Part shown: positions 56,153-64,000 of the stretch, piece by piece | Position numbering within the stretch: position 1 is the stretch's first letter | Layout: each line of letters opens with the position of its first letter | Program-made: the position numbers and the translations under genes | The notes under the pieces: generated by a model | Databases searched by the model: none | Told to the model about the DNA's origin: nothing | The model's input: the letters and a program-made list of their open reading frames with translations, nothing else | Origin: Parasulfuritortus sp037439465 | GTDB taxonomy: Bacteria; Pseudomonadota; Gammaproteobacteria; Burkholderiales; Thiobacillaceae | NCBI GenBank assembly: GCA_037439465.1 | Contig: JBBIVX010000001.1 | Coordinates: forward strand, 62,001-126,000 | Reading direction: 5' to 3' | DNA: 64,000 bases

Positions 56153-57553
56153 ATGGCCCGTAAACCCAAGCCTCAGAACAAACTCTTTGTCCTCGATACC
56201 AATGTTTTTCTGCATGACCCGACCTGCCTCTTCCGCTTCCAGGAACACGATCTCTATGTCCCCATGGCGACGCTGGAAGAACTCGACCACAACAAGAAGG
56301 GGGTCACCGAAGTCGCGCGCAATGCCCGCCAAGCCAGCCGTTTCCTGGAGGAAATCGTCAGCAGTCAGGAGCTGGCCATGGCCGATGGCATTCCCCTGGC
56401 GGCGCACAGCCATCAAGCCGCAGGCGGCCGGCTGTATTTGCAGACCCATGCCATTCAGAGCAATCTTTCCGCCGTCTTGCCGGACAGCAAGGTGGACAAT
56501 CAGTTGCTGGCCGTGGTGTCCTATTTGCGGCAGCAGTACCCGGCGCGTCCGGTCATCCTGGTCTCCAAGGATATCAACATGCGCATCAAGGCGCGTGCCT
56601 TGGGTTTCCCGGCCGAGGATTATTTCAACGACAAGGTGCTGGAAGATACCGACCTGCTTTACGGTGGGGTGCGGGAGCTGCCGGTGGACTTTTGGGATAC
56701 CCACGGCAAGGGGATGGAATCCTGGCAGCAGGACGGTCGTGTTTTCTACCGCCTCACCGGCCCGCTCTGCCAGTCGCTGCTGATCAACGAGTTCGTCTAC
56801 CAGGAAGGGGCGCAACCGCTCCACGCCATGGTCACCGACGTGGCCGGCAAGACGGCCACGCTGGCCACCATCAAGGACTATAGCCACCAGAAGAACAGTG
56901 TCTGGGGCATCACCGCACGTAACCGCGAACAAAATTTCGCCCTTAACGTGTTGATGAACCCGGAAATCGATTTTGTCACCCTGCTCGGCCAGGCCGGCAC
57001 CGGTAAGACGTTGCTGACGCTGGCGGCGGCCCTTGCCCAGACATTGGAAAAAAAACTTTACAGCGAGATCATTGTCACCCGGGTCACTGTTCCGGTTGGC
57101 GAGGATATCGGTTTCCTGCCCGGCACCGAAGAAGAGAAGATGACGCCCTGGATGGGCGCCCTCGAAGATAATCTCGATGTGCTTAACCACAGCGACGACG
57201 AGGCCGGCGACTGGGGACGGGCAGCAACACAGGACCTGATCCGCTCGCGGGTGAAGGTGAAATCGCTGAATTTCATGCGCGGCCGTACCTTCCTCAACAA
57301 GTATCTCATCATCGATGAGGCCCAGAACCTGACGCCAAAGCAGATGAAAACGCTCATCACCCGTGCCGGCCCCGGCACCAAGGTGGTCTGCCTTGGCAAT
57401 ATCGCGCAGATCGACACCCCCTATCTCACCGAAGGCAGTTCCGGGCTCACCTATGTGGTCGATCGTTTCAAGGGATGGTTGCACAGCGGCCATGTCATGC
57501 TGGCCAGGGGCGAGCGTTCCCGCCTGGCCGATCACGCGGCGGCTGTACTGTAG
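56153..57553 (+). CDS. PIN-PhoH family ATPase (PhoH2-type)
   Basis: 466 residues. N-terminal PIN nuclease domain (FVLDTNVFLHDPTCLF, LEELDHNKKG, VDNQLLAVV, LVSKDINMRIKARALG: acidic metal ligands Asp and Glu) fused to a C-terminal PhoH ATPase with Walker A LLGQAGTGKTLLTLAAAL, Walker B YLIIDEAQNLTPKQM and sensor VCLGNIAQIDTPYL. PhoH2-like proteins act as RNA helicase/RNases. ATG 56153 is 31 bp after bcp. Confidence 0.95.
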   Translation: MARKPKPQNKLFVLDTNVFLHDPTCLFRFQEHDLYVPMATLEELDHNKKGVTEVARNARQASRFLEEIVSSQELAMADGIPLAAHSHQAAGGRLYLQTHAIQSNLSAVLPDSKVDNQLLAVVSYLRQQYPARPVILVSKDINMRIKARALGFPAEDYFNDKVLEDTDLLYGGVRELPVDFWDTHGKGMESWQQDGRVFYRLTGPLCQSLLINEFVYQEGAQPLHAMVTDVAGKTATLATIKDYSHQKNSVWGITARNREQNFALNVLMNPEIDFVTLLGQAGTGKTLLTLAAALAQTLEKKLYSEIIVTRVTVPVGEDIGFLPGTEEEKMTPWMGALEDNLDVLNHSDDEAGDWGRAATQDLIRSRVKVKSLNFMRGRTFLNKYLIIDEAQNLTPKQMKTLITRAGPGTKVVCLGNIAQIDTPYLTEGSSGLTYVVDRFKGWLHSGHVMLARGERSRLADHAAAVL

Positions 57554-57746
57554 CCGCGTATTTAAGTCAGATAACCCATTGGGCGGTCCTTCGAGCCTGA
57601 TCGATTATCCGGGTTGATTCCCGGCCGCGAAAACCGATGGGAATATTTTGATTATCAATGCGGATGTGAGTCTTGCCTCGCGGCCGCGGTTAATGTCACT
57701 ATTTTTTTCTCTGTTCATTCGAATTTATTGCAGAAACTGATTTAGC

Positions 57747-57774
57747 TTGACGATATTATCCTGGCGGTTATATC
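57747..57774 (+). promoter_or_regulatory. Sigma-70 promoter for the H-NS gene
   Basis: TTGACG (57747-57752), 16 bp, TATATC (57769-57774). The 287 bp before the H-NS gene are conspicuously AT-rich compared with the surroundings, as expected for an H-NS self-regulated promoter. Translation starts 66 nt after. Confidence 0.6.
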
Positions 57775-57840
57775 TTGCGGACCCAGCGCGATTGGATTAT
57801 TCCGCGTTCTTATTCTCGACTACACATTTTGAGGCCACGC

Positions 57841-58167
57841 ATGAAAACCAATTTAAAACCGCTTTCCATTGATGATCTAATCGCCTTGCGGGATGAAATC
57901 TCCCGAGAAATCGAATCACGCCGCAAGGAAGCACGCAAAAAACTATGGCAGGAATTTCAAGACAAGGCCAAGGCACTCGGGGTTAGCCTGGAAGAATTGT
58001 TGGCGGGACAAAAGAAAACCCGGGCGAAGGCGCGCAGCGGCAAAATCGCCGTCAAATATGTGCATCCCGCCGACAAGACTCTAACCTGGACTGGCCGCGG
58101 CAAGCAGCCGCTGTGGGTGGCGGAATGGTTGCGCGCCGGCAAGTCGCTGGATGATCTGAAAGTTTGA
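57841..58167 (+). CDS. H-NS family nucleoid-associated protein
   Basis: 108 residues. N-terminal oligomerisation helix (SIDDLIALRDEISREIESRRKEARKKLWQEFQDKAKALG), linker, and C-terminal DNA-binding motif TWTGRGKQPLWVAEWLRAGKSLDDL, the GRGxxPxW(V/L) core of betaproteobacterial H-NS proteins. It binds AT-rich DNA and silences acquired genes. ATG at 57841; the AT-rich upstream region suggests autoregulation. Confidence 0.93.
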   Translation: MKTNLKPLSIDDLIALRDEISREIESRRKEARKKLWQEFQDKAKALGVSLEELLAGQKKTRAKARSGKIAVKYVHPADKTLTWTGRGKQPLWVAEWLRAGKSLDDLKV

Positions 58168-58229
58168 GTAATAGCCAGCGGCGGCCAGAGCGATAATAAG
58201 CGGGCGCGATTTCGGCTAAACTCGTCGTG

Positions 58230-60365
58230 ATGCGCCCGGTTTTATTTTGCCTATTGGTCTTGCTCGCGGCCTGCGCCGGGCCGGTCAACGATCCTTATCC
58301 CGCTGGTGAGCGCGGTCGCGATATCCTCTACGCCGCTTTCAGCGAGCGGCCCAAGCACCTCGACCCGGCGCGTTCCTACAGCGCCAATGAAGTGGCTTTC
58401 ACCGGTCAGATATATGAACCGCCACTGCAATACCACTATCTCCGCCGGCCTTATGCGCTCATCCCGCTGACCGCCACGGCCATACCCAAGCCCCACTATT
58501 ATGATGCCGCCGGCCATGAACTCCCGGCCGATGCGCCCGCTGCGGCGATCGCCCGCAGCGTCTATGAAATCCATATTCTCCGCGGCATCCGCTACCAGCC
58601 GCATCCGGCTTTCGCCCTCGATGCCAGCGGCAGACCGGCGTATCTTCCGGTGCCGGCCGGGCAACTTGACCACTTCACCCGCCCCGCCGATTTCCCGCAA
58701 CAGGGTAGCCGTGAGCTGACCGCCGCTGACTATGTCTATCAAATCAAGCGGCTGGCGCACCCCGCCCTGCATTCGCCGATTTTCGGCCTGATGGCCGAAT
58801 ACATCATCGGCCTCGATCAATTGGGCGCGCGCCTGGAGAAGGCAGCGAAGCGGGAGCCGGTCTGGCTCGACCTGCGCCGCTTCGATTTGTCCGGCGTCGA
58901 GCTGGTGGATCGCTATACCTACCGTATCCACGTCAAGGGCAAGTATCCGCAGTTCGTCTATTGGCTGGCCATGCCCTTCTTCGCGCCGGTGCCGTGGGAA
59001 GTGGATGCCTTCTATAGCCAGCCTGGCATGACCGAAGGTAACCTGACACTCGATAGCTGGCCGGTGGGCACGGGCCCCTATTTGATGACGGTAAACCAGC
59101 CAAATCGGCAGATACGGTTGGTGCGCAACCCCAATTTCCGGGGCGAACCTTACCCCGCAGAGGGAGAAACCGGGGATGCGGCCGACGGCTTGCTGGCGGA
59201 TGCCGGCAAGACCATGCCATTCATCGATGAGGCGGTCTATAGCCTGGAGATGGAAACTATTCCGTATTGGAACAAGTTCCTCCAGGGTTGGTACGATGCA
59301 TCCGGCCTTAGCTCGGATAACTTCGACCAGGCGGTGCAAACGGGTGCGCGTGGCGACGCCGCGTTGACACCAAGCATGCGCGCCAAGGGCATCGCCCTCA
59401 AGACAACGGTCTCCGCCAGCCTGTTTTACACCGGGTTCAATATGCTCGACCCGGTGGTGGGAGGCCTTGACGAGAAGCATGTAAAATTGCGCCAGGCCCT
59501 GGCCATCGCCCTCGACATCGAGGAGTACATCGCCATTTTTGCCAACGGCCGCGGTATTGCCGCCCAGGGCCCGCTGCCGCCAGGCCTGTTCGGCTATCGC
59601 CAGGGCGAGGCGGGCATCAATCCGGTGGTCTATGATTGGCGCGACGGTCAGCCCCGGCGCAAGTCGATCGCCGAGGCCCGGCGGCTGCTCGCCGAGGCGG
59701 GCTATCCGGGCGGCCGCGAGGCTGGCAGCGGGCGGCCGCTGGTGCTCAATTTCGACACCGCCGCGCGCGGTCCGGACGACAAGGCGCGGCTTGATTGGCT
59801 GCGCAAGCAATTCAAAAAGCTGGATATCGAACTGGTGGTCCGCGGCACCGACTACAACCGCTTTCAAGACAAGATGCGCGAAGGCACGGCGCAAATCTTC
59901 GAATGGGGCTGGAACGCCGACTATCCCGACCCCGAGAATTTCCTCTTCCTGCTCTATGGGCCGAACAAGAAGGTGGGCGGGGGTGGCGAGAACGCGGCCA
60001 ATTACCAGAACCCCGAATTCGACGCGCTGTTCACGCGCATGAAGGACATGGACAACGGCCCCGCCCGTCAGGCCGTCATCGACCGCATGGTGGCCATAGT
60101 GCGCCAGGACTCGCCCTGGCTGTTCGGCTTCCACCCCAAGAACTACGCCCTGCATCATGGCTGGCTCAAGAATGTGAAACCCAACCTGATGGCCAACAAC
60201 GAACTCAAATACCGTCGGCTCGATCCGCCCCGGCGCGAGACGGCCCGCCAGGCCTGGAACCGGCCGCAATGGGCCGGGCCGGCGCTCCTGCTGCTGGCGG
60301 TGATAGTCAGCCTGCTGCCGGCCGGCTGGGCCTACCGGCGCAAGCAAGAGGCGCGGGCACGATGA
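58230..60365 (+). CDS. yejA: YejA-like extracellular solute-binding protein (family 5)
   Basis: 711 residues. A lipobox at LVLLAAC (cysteine 16) follows a short signal; the SBP_bac_5 domain runs ~45-640 with LDPARSYSANEVAF, ELTAADYVYQIKRL, WPVGTGPYLMTVN, and YPDPENFLFLLYG. A C-terminal hydrophobic helix WAGPALLLLAVIVSLLPAGW ends in RRKQEAR, which is odd for an already lipid-anchored receptor. Probably binds peptides, such as microcin C-like or oligopeptides, for the YejBEF transporter. Longer than E. coli YejA (604). It overlaps yejB by 4 bp. Confidence 0.85.
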   Translation: MRPVLFCLLVLLAACAGPVNDPYPAGERGRDILYAAFSERPKHLDPARSYSANEVAFTGQIYEPPLQYHYLRRPYALIPLTATAIPKPHYYDAAGHELPADAPAAAIARSVYEIHILRGIRYQPHPAFALDASGRPAYLPVPAGQLDHFTRPADFPQQGSRELTAADYVYQIKRLAHPALHSPIFGLMAEYIIGLDQLGARLEKAAKREPVWLDLRRFDLSGVELVDRYTYRIHVKGKYPQFVYWLAMPFFAPVPWEVDAFYSQPGMTEGNLTLDSWPVGTGPYLMTVNQPNRQIRLVRNPNFRGEPYPAEGETGDAADGLLADAGKTMPFIDEAVYSLEMETIPYWNKFLQGWYDASGLSSDNFDQAVQTGARGDAALTPSMRAKGIALKTTVSASLFYTGFNMLDPVVGGLDEKHVKLRQALAIALDIEEYIAIFANGRGIAAQGPLPPGLFGYRQGEAGINPVVYDWRDGQPRRKSIAEARRLLAEAGYPGGREAGSGRPLVLNFDTAARGPDDKARLDWLRKQFKKLDIELVVRGTDYNRFQDKMREGTAQIFEWGWNADYPDPENFLFLLYGPNKKVGGGGENAANYQNPEFDALFTRMKDMDNGPARQAVIDRMVAIVRQDSPWLFGFHPKNYALHHGWLKNVKPNLMANNELKYRRLDPPRRETARQAWNRPQWAGPALLLLAVIVSLLPAGWAYRRKQEARAR

Positions 60366-61339
60366 CCGCCTACCTATTGCGCCGCGTGCTTTATGCCCTG
60401 CCCATTCTGATTGGTGTGAACCTATTGACCTTCGCGCTCTTCTTTATGGTCAACACCCCAGACGACATGGCGCGGCTGCACCTGGGCATCAAGCGGGTGA
60501 CGCCGGAGGCGGTGGCGAAATGGAAGGCGGCGCGCGGCTACGACAAGCCGCTGTTCTTGAACGCACAGGCGCCTGGACTCGCCCAGGTCACCGACACCAT
60601 CTTCTTTGAGAAGTCGCTGGCCATGTTTGCCTTCGACTTTGGCACCTCCGACGATGGCCGCAATATCGCCGGCGAGATCGGGGCCCGCATGTGGCCCTCG
60701 CTGGCCATTGCCCTGCCAACCTTCGTCATCGGCCTCATGGTCAATATCACGGTGGCTTTGATCCTGCTCTTCTTCCGGCACACCTATGTGGAGTGGAGCG
60801 GGGTGGTGATCCTGGTGGCCATGATGTCGGTGTCGGGGCTGTTTTATATCATTGGCGGTCAATACCTGTTCGCCAAGGTCTGGGCGTTGGCACCCATCTC
60901 CGGCTACCAGGGCGGCCTCAATGCCGCCCGTTTCGTCTGGCTGCCCATTGTCATAGGCGTGGCTGGCGGCATCGGTGCCGGCGCACGCTGGTACCGCACC
61001 CTGTTCCTGGAAGAGGCTGGCCGCGACTATGTCCGTACCGCCCGCGCCAAGGGGCTGTCCGAGACCGCCGTGCTTTTCCGCCACATCCTCAAGAACGGTA
61101 TGGTACCGATACTCACCGGCGCGGTGGCGGTGTTACCGCTGCTCTTCCTGGGCAGCCTGATACTGGAATCCTTCTTCGGCATCCCCGGCCTCGGCAGTTA
61201 CACCATCGACGCCATCAACGCCCAGGACTTCGCCATCGTCCGCGCCATCGTCTTCCTCGGGGCGGTGCTCTACATCGTCGGACTGATCCTGACTGACATC
61301 TCCTACACGTTGGTCGACCCCAGGGTGCGGCTGCAATGA
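60362..61339 (+). CDS. yejB: ABC transporter permease, YejB/DppB type
   Basis: 325 residues, six transmembrane helices. YLLRRVLYALPILIGVNLLTF is the start; EEAGRDYVRTARAKGLSETAVLFRHILKNG is the cytoplasmic EAA loop that contacts the ATPase; ending VDPRVRLQ. The long periplasmic loop is moderately conserved with YejB. Overlaps by 4 bp with both neighbours (ATGA junctions). Confidence 0.9.
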   Translation: MTAYLLRRVLYALPILIGVNLLTFALFFMVNTPDDMARLHLGIKRVTPEAVAKWKAARGYDKPLFLNAQAPGLAQVTDTIFFEKSLAMFAFDFGTSDDGRNIAGEIGARMWPSLAIALPTFVIGLMVNITVALILLFFRHTYVEWSGVVILVAMMSVSGLFYIIGGQYLFAKVWALAPISGYQGGLNAARFVWLPIVIGVAGGIGAGARWYRTLFLEEAGRDYVRTARAKGLSETAVLFRHILKNGMVPILTGAVAVLPLLFLGSLILESFFGIPGLGSYTIDAINAQDFAIVRAIVFLGAVLYIVGLILTDISYTLVDPRVRLQ

Positions 61340-62679
61340 TGCCGGTGTGGCTTTGGACCGATGCCCTGGTGCTGCTCCTTGTGGCGGGCCTGATCGCCTT
61401 TACCCTGGTGATCCGCCGTCATGCCCATCTGCGCGCTCCCTGGCAACAGGTGGGACGCGACCGGGTGGCGGTGAGCGCGGCGGTGATCCTGCTCTTTTTT
61501 ACCGCCATCGCCGTGCTCGATTCGCTGCATTATCGGCCGGCACTGCCGCCGGGACCCAACGGCCAAGTCCAATACTCGCCCGAAGTGAAGAGTGTCCTTG
61601 ACCGCCTTTTGCGGCCACTCGCCGAGCACCAGGAAAAGAGCTATTCGGCCCCCTTCGCCACTCGCCTGTTCGCCAAGGAAACGCTGACCTTGGCGGATGG
61701 CCGCCAGGTGCGCGATTTTCCCCGACTGCAATATGGTGGCGCGCATCTCACCGACCCGGCCGGGGAGATCGCCGGCGACATACTGTGGCGCGCCCTGTCT
61801 GGTCTGGCTGGGGGCGGCGGCATCGGCCTTTTGTTCGGCTGGATGGCGCGGCGCGCCGGCCTCACCGGCGCGGCCGCACGCCATACCGTACTGGTCATTT
61901 GTCTCGTCGCCGGCCTCATGGTGGCGCTGGCCCCGCAGTATCACGTTTTCGGCACCGACAAGGTGGGTCAGGACGTGTTGTACGCCACCCTCAAAAGCGT
62001 TCGTACCGGCGTACTGATCGGTGCCTTGACCACCCTTGTCACCCTGCCGCTGTCCATCGGTCTTGGCGTCTCGGCCGGTTTTTTCGGGGGTCGCGTGGAT
62101 GACGCGGTGCAGTATATCTACACCACCCTCAACGCGATTCCCGGCGTGCTGCTCATCGCCGCCGCGGTGCTGATCATGCAGACCCAATTGGAGTCACATC
62201 CAGGCTGGTTCGAAACCGGCGCCGAGCGCGCCGACCTGCGTCTGTTGTTCCTCTGCCTGATATTGGGCATGACCAGTTGGACTGGGCTCGCCCGTCTGTT
62301 GCGCGGCGAGACCCTCAAGGTGCGCGAGCTCGATTACGTGGTGGCGGCGCGTGCCTTCGGGGTATCCGATGCCCGTATCCTGGCGCGCCACATACTGCCA
62401 AATGTGCAGCATATCATCTTGATCTCGGTGGTGATGGATTTCTCCGGCCTGGTCCTGGCCGAGGCGGTGCTTTCCTATGTCGGCGTCGGCGTCGATCCGG
62501 GCATGTACAGTTTTGGCAACATGATCAACGGCGCCCGCCTGGAGTTGGCGCGCGAGCCGGTAGTGTGGTGGCAGTTGGCGGCGGCCTTCGCCTTCATGTT
62601 CGTGCTGGTGCTGGCGGCCAATCTGTTTGCTGACAGTGTGCGCGATGCCCTCGACCCGCGCGCGCGGAGGCGCCCATGA
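61336..62679 (+). CDS. yejE: ABC transporter permease, YejE/DppC type, with extended N-terminus
   Basis: 447 residues; YejE is about 340. The extra ~100 residues precede the core and contain a second hydrophobic pair (VWLWTDALVLLLVAGLIAF and VSAAVILLFFTAIAVL) and a soluble stretch of ~70 residues (61550-61750). The core has HVFGTDKVGQDVLYATLKSVRTG, IGLGVSAGFFGG, the EAA loop LRGETLKVRELDYVVAARAFGVSDARILARHILPN (in parts). Overlaps both neighbours by 4 bp. Confidence 0.9.
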   Translation: MMPVWLWTDALVLLLVAGLIAFTLVIRRHAHLRAPWQQVGRDRVAVSAAVILLFFTAIAVLDSLHYRPALPPGPNGQVQYSPEVKSVLDRLLRPLAEHQEKSYSAPFATRLFAKETLTLADGRQVRDFPRLQYGGAHLTDPAGEIAGDILWRALSGLAGGGGIGLLFGWMARRAGLTGAAARHTVLVICLVAGLMVALAPQYHVFGTDKVGQDVLYATLKSVRTGVLIGALTTLVTLPLSIGLGVSAGFFGGRVDDAVQYIYTTLNAIPGVLLIAAAVLIMQTQLESHPGWFETGAERADLRLLFLCLILGMTSWTGLARLLRGETLKVRELDYVVAARAFGVSDARILARHILPNVQHIILISVVMDFSGLVLAEAVLSYVGVGVDPGMYSFGNMINGARLELAREPVVWWQLAAAFAFMFVLVLAANLFADSVRDALDPRARRRP

Positions 62680-64000
62680 GCGGGCTTGTCGTGCGCGATC
62701 TGGGCGTGGGAATTATGGGCCGGGAAACGGTGCTGAAGCCGGTGGACGGTGTTTCCTTCGAGGTGGAAGGCGGCCAATGCGTGGTGTTGCTGGGCGAATC
62801 CGGCTGCGGCAAGAGTCTCACCGCGCTCGCCCTGATGCGCCTGCTGCCGGAAGGCGCGGCCATCGCCGCCGGTTCGGTCAGCCTGGACGGCGAGGAACTG
62901 CTCGATCTCCCGGAGCGAGAGATGCGCCAGCGCCGCGGCAGGCGCCTGGCCATGATTTTCCAGGAGCCGCAAACCTCGCTCAACCCGGTGCTCAGCATCG
63001 GCCGGCAGATCGGCGAATCATTGGCAGAACACCGTGGTCTCGCCGCTGCCGAGGCCGTGGCCGAAGCGGCGCGGCTGATCGAGGCCGTTGGCCTGCCACG
63101 CGATCGCCTCGCCACCTACCCCTTCCAACTGTCCGGGGGTCAACGCCAGCGGGCATTGATCGCCATGATGCTGGCGGGCGATCCCAAACTGCTCATCGCC
63201 GACGAACCCACCACCGCTCTGGATGTCACCGTGCAGGCTCAGATACTGCGTTTGCTCGGTAACCTGCAACGCGAGCGCGGCATGGGTCTGTTGCTCATCA
63301 CCCATGACCTCGATGTGGCACGTGACATGGCCGACCGGGTGGCGGTGATGTATGCCGGCCAGATCGTCGAATGGACGAGCCGCGAGCACCTCTTCGCCGC
63401 GGCTCTGCATCCCTACACCCGGCGCCTGTTCCAGGTCCTGCCCTCGGTGCAGCGGCGCGGTGAGGCGCTGGCCCAGATACCCGGCATGGTGCCGGCGCCC
63501 GATGCCGGCCTGATCGGCTGCCGTTTCGCCGAGCGCTGCCCGTTGGCGGTGGCCCGCTGCCGGGAAGAGGCGCAGACCTTGCTCGCCATCGCGCCGGGGC
63601 ATTGGGTGCGCTGCTGGCAGGCCGCGCCGGGTTCCTTTTTCCCCGATACGGTGGACGCTATCCGCGGCCGCCCTGTCACGCGCACGGAAGATAAGGGGGC
63701 GGAGGCTGGCGCAAACCCGTTATTGCCGCGCCCTCTGCTCGAACTCACCGACCTCAAGGTCCATTTCCCTATACGCAAGGGGCTTTGGCAGCGCGTGACG
63801 GGCTACGTCAAGGCGGTCGATGGCGTCAGCCTGCGCCTCGACCCGGGCGAGACCCTGGCGCTGGTGGGCGAATCCGGTTGTGGCAAGACCACTCTGGCGC
63901 GGGCGGCGCTACGTCTCCTGCCAGCGACGGCAGGCCGCATTATCCTGGCCGGCGAGGACATCACCACCCTCGGCGGCGAGGCCATGCGCCGCAAACGGGC
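62676..64000 (+). CDS. yejF: ABC transporter ATP-binding protein YejF-like (two fused NBDs), cut by window edge
   Basis: At least 441 residues visible. First nucleotide-binding domain: Walker A LLGESGCGKSLTALALM, Q-loop IFQEPQTSLNPV, signature LSGGQRQRALIAM, Walker B LLIADEPTTALDVT, His-switch LITHD. An oligopeptide-transporter C-terminal extension has the CRFAERCPLAVARC cysteine motif. A second NBD begins LALVGESGCGKTTLARAALRLL, continuing past 64000. This tandem layout is that of YejF. Overlaps yejE by 4 bp. Confidence 0.93.
   Translation, partial: MSGLVVRDLGVGIMGRETVLKPVDGVSFEVEGGQCVVLLGESGCGKSLTALALMRLLPEGAAIAAGSVSLDGEELLDLPEREMRQRRGRRLAMIFQEPQTSLNPVLSIGRQIGESLAEHRGLAAAEAVAEAARLIEAVGLPRDRLATYPFQLSGGQRQRALIAMMLAGDPKLLIADEPTTALDVTVQAQILRLLGNLQRERGMGLLLITHDLDVARDMADRVAVMYAGQIVEWTSREHLFAAALHPYTRRLFQVLPSVQRRGEALAQIPGMVPAPDAGLIGCRFAERCPLAVARCREEAQTLLAIAPGHWVRCWQAAPGSFFPDTVDAIRGRPVTRTEDKGAEAGANPLLPRPLLELTDLKVHFPIRKGLWQRVTGYVKAVDGVSLRLDPGETLALVGESGCGKTTLARAALRLLPATAGRIILAGEDITTLGGEAMRRKR

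Overview
The window is GC-rich, densely coded chromosomal DNA from a betaproteobacterium, probably a Nitrosomonadales or Rhodocyclales type. The evidence is gene order and protein type: serC-pheA-hisC-tyrA-aroA-cmk-rpsA-ihfB followed by lapA-lapB, the ispZ-yciI-bolA-ppiC block, a betaproteobacterial H-NS protein, an IPTL-CTERM surface protein, and the rne/rluC divergent pair. Genus cannot be read from the sequence. There are no rRNA genes, CRISPR arrays, prophages or complete insertion sequences. One tRNA gene (Asn) is present.

Layout. 1-9.8 kb: the 5' part of recJ, a three-domain HTH/2Fe-2S/reductase-like protein with a ParA-type ATPase, a MITE-like 240 bp repeat, an IPTL-CTERM gene with a stop at codon 3 of its likely reading frame, pyrD, ygiQ, a Rap1a/Tai-like secreted protein, pgm and an NlpC/P60 peptidase. 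9.8-25.2 kb: a helical protein next to a UbiB-type kinase, then the aromatic amino acid/cmk/rpsA/ihfB operon and the lapAB-pyrF-ugd-cysM operon. 25.2-34.5 kb: tRNA-Asn beside a divergent Hfq, the ppiC-bolA-yciI-ispZ operon, the RNase AM-yciO-S2P-trpS operon, and rne. 34.9-41.6 kb: rluC, a HAD phosphatase, sppA, a Rof-like gene, then grpE-dnaK-dnaJ with two recognisable sigma-32 promoters. 41.7-47.2 kb: a decaying CDGSH gene, two YceI proteins, cytochrome b561, a DODA-type dioxygenase and a LysR regulator, phosphate-transporter gene remnants, and an orphan E2 acyltransferase. 47.3-64 kb: PPK2, a 5-oxoprolinase-like enzyme, dapD, dapC, a DMT exporter, small genes, bcp, a PIN-PhoH ATPase, H-NS and a YejABEF-like peptide ABC transporter that runs off the end.

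How the parts work together. Most genes are housekeeping: chorismate-to-Phe/Tyr and Ser synthesis is coupled to ribosomal protein S1 and IHF, pyrimidine genes pyrD and pyrF are in separate operons, lysine/DAP genes dapC and dapD lie together, and the heat-shock chaperones are complete. The less ordinary signals are the HTH-ferredoxin-reductase fusion whose flavin and nucleotide motifs are altered, several genes caught in decay (IPTL-CTERM, CDGSH, Pit/DUF47, a restriction-like N-terminus between aroA and cmk), short palindromic repeats inserted in ygiQ and between dnaK and dnaJ, and an Hfq variant with changed RNA-binding residues. I did not find a clear new multi-gene defence or mobile system.
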